64,000 bases of DNA from Colletes latitarsis (taxonomy: Eukaryota > Arthropoda > Insecta > Hymenoptera > Colletidae): the NCBI RefSeq assembly GCF_051014445.1, contig NC_135137.1:29823501-29887500 (forward strand). Direction: 5' to 3'. Below, one piece after another: positions 39,190 to 49,195 of the stretch (position 1 is the stretch's first letter; each line of letters opens with the position of its first letter). A model generated the notes under the pieces. The model searched no databases. It saw only the letters and a program-made list of their open reading frames with translations, and was not told where the DNA came from. Made by a program: the position numbers and the translations under genes.

Positions 39190-39305
39190 GTACCTCTTTG
39201 ATAACTGCATGACGACGGTGCTGCTCATTGGAAGTCATCAAAGAAATCATCCATTAGTCAGCATAGTCCTGCTTGTGTCCATGATGTAGGTATCAGGCCC
39301 AGAAA
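39190..39305 (-). other. Downstream exon-like unit of the duplicated set (acceptor side)
   Basis: Follows the acceptor CTTCTTACAG and begins TTTCTGGGCCTGATACC, matching TATCTGAACCTGAACC of the preceding unit. Frames stop within 15-19 codons (SGPDTYIMDTSRTMLTNG then stop in the equivalent frame). The 3' end is unknown; it could be the terminal exon. Confidence 0.3.
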
Positions 39306-39398
39306 CTGTAAGAAGATTGCAAGAAAACGATTATAATCTACTGTTAAAATTATAGAGATTTGTAATTAACAAATTTAAAAATATAAATTTATACTTAC

Positions 39399-39469
39399 GT
39401 TGTTCGCTTGTGGTCCACCGCCCGATACCCCCGGGTACTGCTGCTGGATTCTAGGTTCAGGTTCAGATA
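39399..39469 (-). other. Exon-like unit with canonical splice sites (71 nt), tandem-duplicated
   Basis: On the minus strand an acceptor TTTTCTTACAG precedes 39469 and a donor GTAAGTATAAATTT follows 39399. The third frame is open from end to end and reads SEPEPRIQQQYPGVSGGG then PQANN. The flanking introns would be 92-93 bp, a usual size for small hymenopteran introns. Very similar donor-side sequence lies 163 bp upstream (39562) and very similar acceptor-side sequence 164 bp downstream (39305), so acceptor, exon, donor and intron were duplicated as a unit. Reading through all units in one frame fails (see finding), so a non-coding or decayed transcript is likely. Confidence 0.4.
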
Positions 39470-39561
39470 CTGTAAGAAAACTGTAAAAAAGCAATTAGAA
39501 TTTATTGTTAAAATTGTAGAGATTTTCAATTAAAAATTTGAAAGTATAAATTTATACTTAC

Positions 39562-39620
39562 ATTGTTCGCTCGTAGAGCACCGCCCAATAATCCTCTTCA
39601 GTGATGCACTGACTCTAACC
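39562..39620 (-). other. Upstream exon-like unit of the duplicated pair (donor side)
   Basis: Ends in GCGAACAAT|GTAAGTATAA, matching GCGAACAAC|GTAAGTATAA of the next unit, and shares ATTGGGCGGTG with its ATCGGGCGGTG. The 5' boundary is not clear: no acceptor with a pyrimidine tract is visible. The frame equivalent to that of the next unit has a TGA near 39605. Confidence 0.3.
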
Positions 39621-39685
39621 CCGGTAACGAAAAGTTTTAATTTCAAATTGAAAAAATAATCAAATTTATTAGATATTAAATTAGA

Positions 39686-40112
39686 TTGCCGCGACCGAAG
39701 ATTCAAATCGGCGAACAAATGACTCTATTCTCGCGATTCAGAAACCAAGGAGAGCCACGATGCTCTGGAAATAATTTTAAACTGCGTAAGCAAATACTGA
39801 TTCTACCATCGCGTTTGCCTAACACCGTAAACGACTCAGGGTCACTTTGCCCAGAAAAACGAACTTTTGCTACGCACAAATCACCGAAGCTACCGGCCGC
39901 ATTGCGCGCGGCCAACAAATTTCCTGGAAAAAGAAGGTTGAAAAGAAAGGGACAGGAGATAAGAAATACAACGAGCACACCTGTGCTTCTCCTACTTGTT
40001 TTCTTTTTTCTTCAATGTTCGTCGACAGAAATACTGCTTTATTTAGAATAGCTATGTAAGTTGTTACGACTAACCTTAAAAGGTTAATGCCTCGAAGGCG
40101 AAGTACTCTCAA
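39686..40112. other. Balanced-composition block open on both strands, unidentified
   Basis: Frames of 80-121 residues overlap on both strands. Composition is clearly more GC-balanced than the surroundings. The minus-strand frame (39703-39978) contains FSGQSDPESFTVLGKRDG and a Leu/Phe-rich start, but no family is recognised. It lies directly upstream of the minus-strand exon-like units and could be their promoter or first exon. Confidence 0.3.
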
Positions 40113-40662
40113 ACGATATGATTTTCAACGATAAAATATTATTCACGAAAATAATTGGTTTACAGTAATTATTCAATTTATAAATATTATATCGCCAACT
40201 TTCACAGTTAGAGTCGTAGGAATGATTATATTTATTTTATCGAATGTTTGAATATAACGTAATTTTTATAAATATTCCAAAATTTGCAAAAATTAAAGTT
40301 AGTTAATTATTTATACTTTAATAGCATATTCCAACTACGTAGTTTCTATATGTTCTTACACTTGCATCGAAAATGTATGCAAATTACAATTACAACAATT
40401 CATAAAGAGAGATTTATAAACAATCAATTTAATAAATAATACTCGCGGCCAGAATACAGTTAAATATAAACCATTCCAATTTACTCTTAATATCGACACA
40501 CACTATCGAAAGTACTTTGATACATATCGAAAAAAGTGAAAAGTTCATTAATCATTTTCATGATTCATCTTAACACGGACTGATTATAGAATTATATATC
40601 AACGAATAATTTAGTAAATAGATAAAAATACATAAATATTAATATATTACTTTTTCTTGTAA

Positions 40663-40813
40663 TAGGTTAAGCGTTACCGATACTCCCTTCGAAAGTCGAG
40701 TGGTCTGCCATCTATCATGGTGTCGTTTGCGCGCCAATAATAGGTTAAATATTACCAAGATTCTCTTCGAAAGTCGAGTTGTCTGCCATCTATGGTGTCG
40801 TTTACGCGCCAAT
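40663..40813. repeat. Tandem duplication of about 75 bp (two units)
   Basis: AATAGGTTAA occurs at 40661 and 40738; each is followed by CTTCGAAAGTCGAGT, TCTGCCATCTAT, GGTGTCGTTT and GCGCCAAT. The second unit has lost three bases. Confidence 0.85.
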
Positions 40814-40837
40814 ATTCCATGGCGTCGTATTCCAATC

Positions 40838-41770
40838 AGAGACTGCCACAGAAATAAAATATAAATTAAAGTCAAATGCATTGTAGGAAACATGTCTAAT
40901 CATAATTAAACAATAATTGATGTACAAGATACGTAATTTCGATTAGGGAGATGTAATAAATCGACACCGGTTAGATATTGAAGAAAACGCGCGAAGCTCG
41001 ATTCAGTTTTTGCCACAATTCCGACTCAATTTATAGTAAAAACGTATTAATGTTACACCAAAGCTCCGTTAGAAAGTAAACGCGAGTATTAATAATGAAG
41101 AAATATCAATAGAAATATGTACCTCGTTAGTAGCGAAACACCGGCAGGTCTCGACACGTTTTATCACGTCAATTTTTGCAATAGTAATGGCGACCCCTCG
41201 TTCTACCCAGCAGCGCTCGCGAATTATGTGGTGGGTGGCGGTACCCTCCGATGTCTCTTGAAACTTCCATTTTGAAAAGAAATTTCTTGACTTCGAATTT
41301 CAGAGACTGTAACAGAAATAAAATACAAATTAAAGTCAAATGCATTGCAGGAAACATAATTAAAGAATAATTGAACTTGAAATAATATGTATAATATTCG
41401 TAATTTCGTTTGGAGAAATATAAAGAACCGACGACGGTTGGATATCAAAGAAAACGTGTGAAATACGATTCAATTTTGTTAGAATTCCGACTCAATTTAT
41501 AGTAGAGATATTAATTTTAAACGAAAGAATCGTTAGAAAATAAACGCGAGTAGTAATAATGAGGAAATAGCAGGTTAGAAATACACACCACGACCGCGAG
41601 ACGCCGACACGTCTCGACACGTCTTGCTACGCTAATTTTCAGATTACGAATGACGAACTCTCGCTGTGCTCGGTAACGCTCGGGAAATAGGTGGAGGGGA
41701 TGAGGGGAGCCCGACATCTCACGACGCTTGAATTTCGAGAAGAAAGGCTAAACTCGTTTTCGAAACTTCG
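40838..41770. repeat. Tandem duplication of about 464 bp (two units)
   Basis: AGAGACTG at 40838 and 41302; GTCAAATGCATTG at 40871 and 41335 (464 bp apart); TCCGACTCAA at 41021 and 41486 (465 bp apart). Both units also share AAACGCGAGTA, TCTCGACACGT and a following GC-rich part. Divergence is substantial, with small insertions. No coding frame is shared between the units. Confidence 0.85.
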
Positions 41771-43822
41771 TTTATTCGCGGAAAGAAAAAAACGAGGATA
41801 AGCCTATGTACTAGAACAACGTAAATACCTTGACTGTAGAACCATATTGATGGATGAAAAAATTCTTGAATTCGTTCACATTATTCACTTTGACGATTAT
41901 ACGTAATTACGATTCACAAAGTTGCATTTTTTACGTATAGAGTGCGTGCGTGACACGACAAACTATTCGATTTCCGTTCGATTATCAATCGAAGAATTTC
42001 TGTTCTTGTAACAAAACGAATAAATTTTATTCTTTCACTTTCTGGGTAAATAAAATGATTGCCAAGGGCAGTTTAATTTAGAATCTGATCTAAAATTGAT
42101 CCTTCTTCCGGCAGAGTATTTAATAATTGTCAAAGTATAATTCGTATTTTATTAAAATTTATTCGTTGTTTACAATCGATAATCGATTGTAACGTTAGAA
42201 TATTGAGAATCTATCGACACTTCCCGTTTCGTAGCACTCACCGTATCTAAATCACACGTTTTGGAATAAATAGATCTATTAGAAACAATAGTTTAATGAC
42301 TAATTAGGTGTTGTTTACACCACCGATTCAATTTGAGGTTGTGTTTTAACGAATCGAAACACTGATCGCGTACAAAATCAATAGCATTACAGCGCACTCT
42401 GTGCTTAAAGACAATGACTCTGAGAATCATTTTTAGCCCGTTCATCGATGTCGGTAACGTTAACAAATTCACGAATGTTACTTCTCATGCGATATCGATA
42501 AAAGTATTGATAAAAAATTAATTACGCATTGTACGGTCGTATGGTTCTAAAGTCAAGATACAGATTTGATATTTTCAACTTTGTATATTTATACACAACT
42601 ACAGTTTGTGTGCCTGCACACTAATCTATTGAATAGTTTTTCAACTGACCGCCAACCATGATAAAAGGACATTAAAATCACATCTGAATTTTTAAATGTA
42701 AGGTCTACTTGTACCTCGTCTATGACGATATACACATTTTATAACTATCGTGATCCTCCAGTTCTAACCATTTCTTTTCTTTGTCAGATGATGTTTGAGT
42801 GCACTTTTATAGAAAATAAGCTGCAATATATAAATTACCTATAAACGAAAATTGACTTTTACAACAAATTGCTCAACAGGAAATTTTTGCGACGATTCCA
42901 ATTTATCTACCGAGACTTGCAAGTAGATCGTACACTTTTTGCATTATAGATGGTGTGCATTGTAGCAAATCTCACTATATATCATCTCAAGCAATGTGGC
43001 CATTTTAATTAACACGACGTGTATTCAAGACCAGGTGCATTTTGATGCTGTTATTTTTTAATCGAGTTCAGGTTCAGGACACAGTTCAGTGCAATTCAGT
43101 GCACCAAAGGTAAAGCGAGTATGAATATTTTTGCAAGTTTTATCCGCATATCGTTTACATTCATAGCAACGTCTGTTATGAGTTTAAACTAAGGTTACCA
43201 AACTTTTCCTACTCTCCGTTCGATGTGAAATGCGTAAATAAAGTCACGTGACTGCGACATAGCCGTCTTTACAGACGGTTACTGTAAAATATATTACGTC
43301 AGGAGATGTATGACATTTTGAGAATATTATCTCATATGTGTATTGATATATTCGATATGAAGGTTATCTCTGTTTTCTTTTTGGTGTCTTTTTAATAACT
43401 AAGTTGCTTCTTTCAGACACCTTGTAGGTTCGGATCTCGTACTAGTTTGTTTACATCACAACTGATATGTAGAGTCTCTTTATTCCTGATCAAAAAGATA
43501 TGAAACATGCACTTTATCCAACTAAATATGTGACTAAATTGGCATTTGTGATAGGTTAATTTGTTACGAAAAATATTGGCATAAATTGCGAAATGTAGAT
43601 AGTAGCTTTCTCAGATGTTATATTTAGATCAGAATTTGGCAAAATATAGACTATCAATTACAATTATAAATTGTGGCAATTAAAAATTACAGAGTGTAAT
43701 TCGTAATTCGTAATTCGATTAAATTGTATTCATAATTAATATAATAAATAATTTATAACGACTATAACATTCATAATTGAAACAGCATGCATTTGTTGCA
43801 TTGCCGTTATTAAACTTAGGGA
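41771..43822. other. AT-rich stretch with remnants of the 42-49 kb repeat family
   Basis: TCTACTTGTACCTCGTCTATG near 42703 resembles the right tip of the 318-bp element. A donor-like CCAAAG|GTAAAG is at about 43109-43114. No gene is supported. Confidence 0.4.
42170..42192. repeat. 11-bp perfect inverted repeat with one-base centre
   Basis: TTACAATCGAT, one A, then ATCGATTGTAA. A dyad of this form could be a binding site for a dimeric protein, or chance. Confidence 0.5.
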
Positions 43823-43835
43823 GGGGGGGGGGGGG
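43823..43835 (+). repeat. G homopolymer, 13 bases
   Basis: An uninterrupted run of 13 G, preceded by GGGA, in a region of about 70% AT and just upstream of the small Cys/His gene candidate. Such a run may also be a sequencing or assembly weak point. Confidence 0.9.
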
Positions 43836-43933
43836 ATGATAGCATAATTAGTTAAAATACTGGAATTTTTAAAAAACATAGTATATTTTTTCACATAGTG
43901 TGAAATGGTTTTTGTATTATTTTAGTGGTAGAA

Positions 43934-44278
43934 ATGTCAAAGTACAATAGAAATACTAAATCAACTGGCGATATTAACGACGACGGAAAGTACTGTTCCA
44001 AATGTGGAATTATGCTAACGGAGAAACATAACTGCGGTTCTTTATGTAGAAGGAATAAAGAGAAAAAATCTAATTCGAGGAACAAACGTGCGACATCGCG
44101 TAGAAGGAGGTCCATCGCTACGCAAACACAAACAACAACTGCGCAGATATCGACAACAACGCAAACTATCGATGATACTGATCAAGATGAAAGTTGTCAA
44201 AATCTTACTGAAAATTTATTCAACAATATGGCTTTCAGTAGAGCGTTACTAACATATTTGAATTTTCTTTGTCATTGA
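43934..44278 (+). CDS. Small Cys/His-cluster, basic and Thr/Gln-rich hypothetical protein (114 aa)
   Basis: ATG-initiated frame of 114 residues in a setting of about 70% AT. Visible parts: a cluster C21-x2-C24 ... H32-x-C34-x3-C38 that could bind one zinc ion; a very basic stretch at residues 39-62 rich in Arg, Lys and Ser, like a nuclear or RNA-binding segment; a Thr/Gln/Ala-rich stretch at 64-83 (ATQTQTTTAQ and STTTQT); an acidic patch DDTDQDE; and a mildly hydrophobic C-terminus. Just upstream is a splice-acceptor-like TTATTTTAG at 43917-43925, so it may be a terminal exon instead of a complete gene. AATAAA occurs at 44558-44563. The ordered layout of Cys cluster, basic block and QT-rich block is unusual for a chance frame, but no family is recognised. 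It might be a nucleic-acid-binding protein of a mobile element. Confidence 0.35.
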   Translation: MSKYNRNTKSTGDINDDGKYCSKCGIMLTEKHNCGSLCRRNKEKKSNSRNKRATSRRRRSIATQTQTTTAQISTTTQTIDDTDQDESCQNLTENLFNNMAFSRALLTYLNFLCH

Positions 44279-44710
44279 ATTGTAATATATTTTAACGAAG
44301 ACATTGTACTTAAACAAATTTTGAACAGCATATTTTAATGATTTTTACTGTAAGAATTGCAATAACAATACTATAATTTCTATTATTATGTTTGTCCTTT
44401 TATTTGCGTTTTATGGATATTATTTTGTTTCAGTTTAAGTAAGTTACTTATAATGTCATGAAATATAATAATAATACGTTATTGCGAAACGAAAAGTAAT
44501 ATAAAAAGTTAGAATTAACTAATACATTTATGTTATATGTATAAGAATTAATATTGTAATAAAATTATATAATTTTGTATAATAATATGCAATATAAAAC
44601 ACGAAAGCACGTCATCCTTGAATTTAAGAAAATATTTAATGATTTATCTATTCATCATAATAGTTATCCATATAGGCATAGATAAATCCTATAGATTTTG
44701 GTATTACGAG

Positions 44711-45892
44711 AACTGAAATACCGACCAGCCAATAAAAAATTAATGCTATTGTAGCGCAATCTATATTTATCAAAGGAAATTTAGAGAACCATATCAAACA
44801 TAATCCTCGAAATCGGTAAAATTATCAAATGTAGGAAATTAATTCTCATGTAACAGACGAGGTATACTCGTATACTCTGCATTTAAGGACTATTTTGAAA
44901 ATATTTCGAGAAATAAAAATATGCATTTTATATAACGTTTCGTATCTGGAAAAAGATATGTTCTATTTTTCATTATGTTGAGGTTAAATCATGCAATTTT
45001 TATAAATTATACAATTTTGTAGTATATTTGATGGATTTAAACATTACTGTTATGTTAATGGCGATGACAATGATAATGATAAATACAATTAAATATTGGG
45101 ATTATTATAAAGTGGCTATTTATTATTAAAATTGTTACGGGATGTACTAGTTTTTTCAATCGTGCTTGTTTTGCAAGAAATTTGTTGCAAATAAATAGTG
45201 TCTATTCTTATAAATATTTTAAATTCTTTGTAATTATTAAAGTTTGCTCGAAATTATTCTTTATAATTTAATAAGTAAAAAGTTTGCAATAAAAGGGTAC
45301 AAAGCTGCAATTCGATGCTTTATATTTTTAGATTTGATATTAACGTGGAATTGTATGAAAATAATTGAAATTTCCATGCAGTAAAATATAATTATTCCAC
45401 TATGAATAACTAAGAACATTTACATTGGTATATTTTATATAAATAATATATAAAAGATAATTTATAAATTGTTCATTTTTACAAATGGTTTTGTTTTATA
45501 TGTATACAAAGACGAAAAGAAATAATTGAATGAATGCAAAACAAAATTTTTAAAACATTGTCTATCAATTATGAGGTAGTTAATTCCAACCACTTTGACT
45601 TGGTAATCATTATTATTTACTATGTAATTAAGTGTATCATTCGTAAATAGTAGAATTCCTGTAATTTCATTTCCTACCATATTAAGCGCTATGATCGTTT
45701 TCTACAGCCTGTTGGTAATGTTTTGTGCGACATCGAAATGATAATGTGATTTAGAGTATAAGATTTTAGAGTATAAGATTTTAGAGGCTAGATTTTAGAA
45801 TCTGGAGCCTCAGAAATGGTTCTAAATAATACAGTAGATATAATGTCACTTGTATAACTCGTCTGTGATTTTACTAGGTCGGTATTTCAGTT
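44711..45892. mobile_element. Candidate inverted-repeat element, 1.18 kb, nested tips
   Basis: Outer tips AACTGAAATACCGACC (44711-44726) and its exact reverse complement (45877-45892). Inside, a second pair: ACAGACGAGGTATAC near 44853 and GTATAACTCGTCTGT near 45853-45867, the same tip sequence as the complete 318-bp element at 45972. The interior is AT-rich with no transposase. Either a larger member of the same family or two nested insertions. Confidence 0.5.
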
Positions 45893-45971
45893 TTAAAGAA
45901 ACCAGCTTCCATAAAATGAAACGTTGACTGCTCGTGTAACATACACAGATATCTTGTAAAGAAATGGAAGC

Positions 45972-46289
45972 ACAGACGAGGTATACAAGTTGACCTTTCA
46001 CCTAATGGACTTTCGTGGCCCAATCTGACTGCCATACCGATCTGAAAATTCGGAGGTGACTTTAGCGTCTTCTTCTCCTGGATGACGGTCAGTTGAGAAA
46101 CTATTCATTAAATTAGGATTGATAGGCAAACAGCTGTAGTGCTGCGTATATGGAGGGGATTAAAATTCATTTCTGAATCTGTTGGTAACGTTGCGAGTGA
46201 TATGAAAATGGTAATGGGATTTCGAGACCCCATAAAAATGGTCTAAAAAAATATATTGGGTAAAAGATCTACTCGTATACCTTGTCTGT
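45972..46289. mobile_element. Miniature inverted-repeat element, 318 bp
   Basis: Left tip ACAGACGAGGTATACAAGT and the reverse complement of the right tip ACAGACAAGGTATACGAGT continue to 31 bp with 26 matches. The interior has a conserved block CTGTTGGTAACGTTGCGAG near 46180 that recurs at 49147 and, more diverged, at 45709. There is no coding frame. A target duplication is not obvious. Confidence 0.65.
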
Positions 46290-46381
46290 AATAATACTCT
46301 AGAACCTTTGATGAATCAATGAGAATCGAAATTAACCTAGTGAAGAAGCTCTATATTTATGATGACCTATGCAAGGCGGAT

Positions 46382-46518
46382 CGCAGCCAATTTGCTAATA
46401 TTATTTAGTTTTTAATTAATAATTACATTACCCAGCTAAGAGTGATACGATTATTAATTAAACGCTAAATAATATTACCCAGGTCTCACCACGTGGAGGT
46501 TGCTGCGAGTGGAGACCC
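46382..46518. repeat. Long-hairpin element, copy 3
   Basis: CGCAGC (46382-46387), hairpin arms 46397-46424 and 46449-46476 (25 of 28 pair), GGTCTC (46482-46487), GCTGCG (46502-46507), GAGACC (46512-46517). The block CAGGTCTCACCACGTGGAGG is identical to copy 2, although the two copies lie 13 kb apart and the arms differ. A second small stem-loop follows at 46524-46555 (arms GAGATGGATGGAA and TTCCATCTATCTC, 12 of 13 pair). Confidence 0.8.
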
Positions 46519-46829
46519 GAAGAGAGATGGATGGAATCCAAGTTCCATCTATCTCCCTTTTGTATTCTTAGTAAACTAGAGAGATAGAAGGAAGCAAAGT
46601 TCCTGCGATCTTCTAGTTCAGTTATATCAAGCAATTATTTCGTTTAGAAGAGGGATGAAGCTAAATTGTGGGAAACGCGACGCGACGCGATGCTGAACCG
46701 TGCAGCTGATCTTGGGATCGAACCTACTGCTCTTGCTAACTAGATCTCTATAGGAAAACGGATGCTGCAACCCTGAATCGAGGTCTCCATTTCCCCAACG
46801 CAACCCGCCGGGAGCCCGAGGGACCCGAC

Positions 46830-47321
46830 TTAGGCTGTCTGACATAGAGAGAGTACCTGAGACAAGGTCGACTCCCACTGGAAGTTATGCGTTTCCGCAG
46901 AATACGGAAACTCCACACCTTCCAGCGAAGTACCATTTTCCCTCGATCGAGTTACCAAAGGAAGGCGATTAAATCTTTCGAACCAGCCACACGGCCGATC
47001 ACATGTTTCAATCGATGAAGCAGTGGTGACCGAAGCAAGAAACGAGATAACGAGAGAAGAAGCTACTTGTTTAATAATTGCTTGGTAGAGCGCGGTGATA
47101 CGTATAATAAAGAAATCTTCGACGTTAATTTTAAAGTTCGCGACGAAGCTTAAGTCTAATGTACTTGGAATTATATGCCCCTCGGTGGATGACTCCCTCA
47201 GCGAATGAATTCCTCGGCGGATGAATCCCTCGGCGATTGTGGCATCCTTCCTCGATGTCCTTGGAATCGATCTGCAATAGATCTGAGCTGAAACAAAAAC
47301 TAATACTTGTATTAGTATCAT
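46830..47321 (-). CDS. Longest ATG-started open frame (163 aa) with a signal-peptide-like N-terminus; doubtful
   Basis: Starts at a true ATG (CAT at 47319-47321). The first 17 residues, MILIQVLVFVSAQIYCR, have the hydrophobic core and small residues of a secretion signal. The remainder has no recognisable domain, with a hydrophobic stretch near residues 83-103. Evidence against coding: it spans a 16-bp tandem repeat at 47178-47240, and a period not divisible by three shifts frame from unit to unit, as expected of non-coding repeats. It lies in a region packed with mobile-element fragments and downstream of one hairpin element. I regard it as a curiosity that might be a fast-evolving orphan gene. 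Confidence 0.18.
   Translation of the reverse strand: MILIQVLVFVSAQIYCRSIPRTSRKDATIAEGFIRRGIHSLRESSTEGHIIPSTLDLSFVANFKINVEDFFIIRITALYQAIIKQVASSLVISFLASVTTASSIETCDRPCGWFERFNRLPLVTRSRENGTSLEGVEFPYSAETHNFQWESTLSQVLSLCQTA
47178..47240. repeat. 16-bp tandem repeat, four units
   Basis: CTCGG(C/T)GGATGA-type units begin at 47181, 47197, 47213 and 47229. A looser fifth copy (CTCGATG) is at 47251. Confidence 0.8.
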
Positions 47322-47549
47322 ATTAAGGAATATTTAATAAACCCTAACCAATCCATCTGTGATTCGACAAGTGGAGAAATAATTTGTTCAGCTGATGTAT
47401 CGAACAAGCTAAGAAATCCTGAAATATTCCTACACAGAATAAATGTTTCTCGATGGGTAGATCTACCTAAAGAAATATACAAAATTTACACGTGATAAGG
47501 AAGTGAAAATATTAATAAATTAAACAATGTCAATCAAAATATATTAAAT

Positions 47550-47935
47550 ACCCTCAGTCCAAACGACAGAACAATTTCACAAATAAAGTCAAAATAAAAA
47601 TTCAGATTAATTGATAGACGATGCTGGTGAACTTGGCTGACCAGTAAAAATATTCTACGAAATGAGGAATATCTTATGAAGTCAGATTCAACTAATACCA
47701 CATGTAGTGAAATCGATAAAGCAATTTCGCACACAAAATCGAGATAAAAATTCAGATTAATTGATAGACGATGGTGGTGAACTTAGCTGACCAGTAAAAA
47801 TATTCTACGAAATGAGGAATATCTTACGAAGTCAGATTCAACTAATACCACATGTAGTGAAATCGACAAAGCAATTTTGCAAACAAAATCGAGATAAAAA
47901 TTCAGATTAATCGACAAAGACAGATACGAGTTCAG
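47550..47935. repeat. 150-bp tandem repeat, about 2.5 units
   Basis: TTCAGATTAA occurs at 47601, 47751 and 47901, exactly 150 bp apart. Units share GACCAGTAAAAATATTCTAC, GAAGTCAGATTCAAC and ACCACATGTAGTGAAATC. The two full units differ at only a few positions. Because 150 is a multiple of three, the same minus-strand frame stays open across units, but this is probably a by-product. Confidence 0.9.
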
Positions 47936-48224
47936 GAAAGAATTGGAAACAGAAACAATAAACCATCGAAGGAAATACCCCATAGAGAATCATTTTCTTT
48001 CAGAGTCTTATATGGTCAACGTAACGCAACAATTGCCGAAATAATAGAAGAACCAGTTAATAGAATATCTCCTTGTATGTCAAAATGGTGGAAACATTCA
48101 CAGTAACGAAACGAAAACCGATAAATTCAGCAAACCCAATTTTTCATCAAACGGTATTGAAAAATGAACGAACAAGCTTCAAATCAGAAAAATAAGAGAG
48201 AGAGGGGATATTTAAGCAAGACTC

Positions 48225-48306
48225 ACCACTGGTCAACAACTGGTCACTATTGGTCATCGTATGCTCACCATTGGTCAGCTGGTCAGTAGTGGTCAGCACT
48301 GGTCAG
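48225..48306. repeat. Clustered TGGTCA hexamers
   Basis: Eight or so TGGTCA words occur within 80 bp (from 48230, 48241, 48251 onward), separated by 4-17 bases such as GCA, GTAG and CTAT. It is followed by a GC-rich stretch to about 48470 that begins GCCTAGGATGATCTCGG. Confidence 0.75.
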
Positions 48307-48820
48307 CCTAGGATGATCTCGGAATACCCACCAAGCCAGGAGGTCCGCCACCCTCGGACTCCCCCGCGAGAGTGAGACATACAAGTCTCCACATGAGCCT
48401 TTAATGTAGTGACGGAGGAGTGGGGAGAGCACAGCGTGTACCAGCCATCTTAACACGTCCGGTGGACAAATTATTTCACGAAAAATTATTATTTACGCAT
48501 ACTGATGGGCCCTTTCATTATTCATATACCACATATTGTTACGAATTGTTTAAACTATTGCGTTGGAATATTAAATAATGCTAAGTTTTATTTATAATTG
48601 TTTAATTCACACCATCGTCGAGTAAGTACTCTGTATGGAGTTCACATGCAGCGATTGGTACTCTCGTAAGAAATTATTTCAACATTTGTCAAGATTTCGT
48701 ATCGCTCGAATCAATGATTAATAGCATTACCATCGCGAAATTGCGTTCTACGGGCAAAAAGATAGATTTCTCTTGCATCGCGAACATCACTACCGTTTTT
48801 CTTTTGATGCTATGCGAAAC

Positions 48821-49195
48821 ACACACAAGGTATACAAATAGACCTTTCATCTTATGGACTTTGATGATCCAATCTGATTGCCATATCGAGTTATTTTTTA
48901 AATAAATGATGTATGAGAACTTAAAATAAAAAATAGAAGATTTGCGGTGTACTTATCAATGAAGTACATCTTTACGTATTTTAATAATCTTGAAATCTTT
49001 AAATAATCTTAATCGATTGGTTACTCCAATGAAATTAATCGATTGATGCTCACTTCTGGATCATACAGCTTTCATTCCGTTAAAAAATACTAAAATTTCT
49101 GTAATTTCATTTTCTGTCTCACTTTCTCTTGTGTTTATTTCTAAATCTGTTGGTAACGTTGCGAGTGACACGGAAATGGTAATGGGGCCTCAGAA
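48821..49195. mobile_element. Truncated copy of the 318-bp element
   Basis: Begins ACACACAAGGTATACAAAT and continues with ACCTTTCATC and TTATGGACTTT, matching the left part of the copy at 45972; the CTGTTGGTAACGTTGCGAG block follows at 49147 and AATGGTAATGGGG ends the similarity. About 60-200 bp of unrelated sequence separates the two halves and the right tip is missing. Confidence 0.55.

Noticed and set aside
47534..47983. Minus-strand repeated frames in the 150-bp tandem repeat as a repeat protein
   Set aside because: The frame repeats only because the period is divisible by three; hydrophobic AT-driven composition and no start context.
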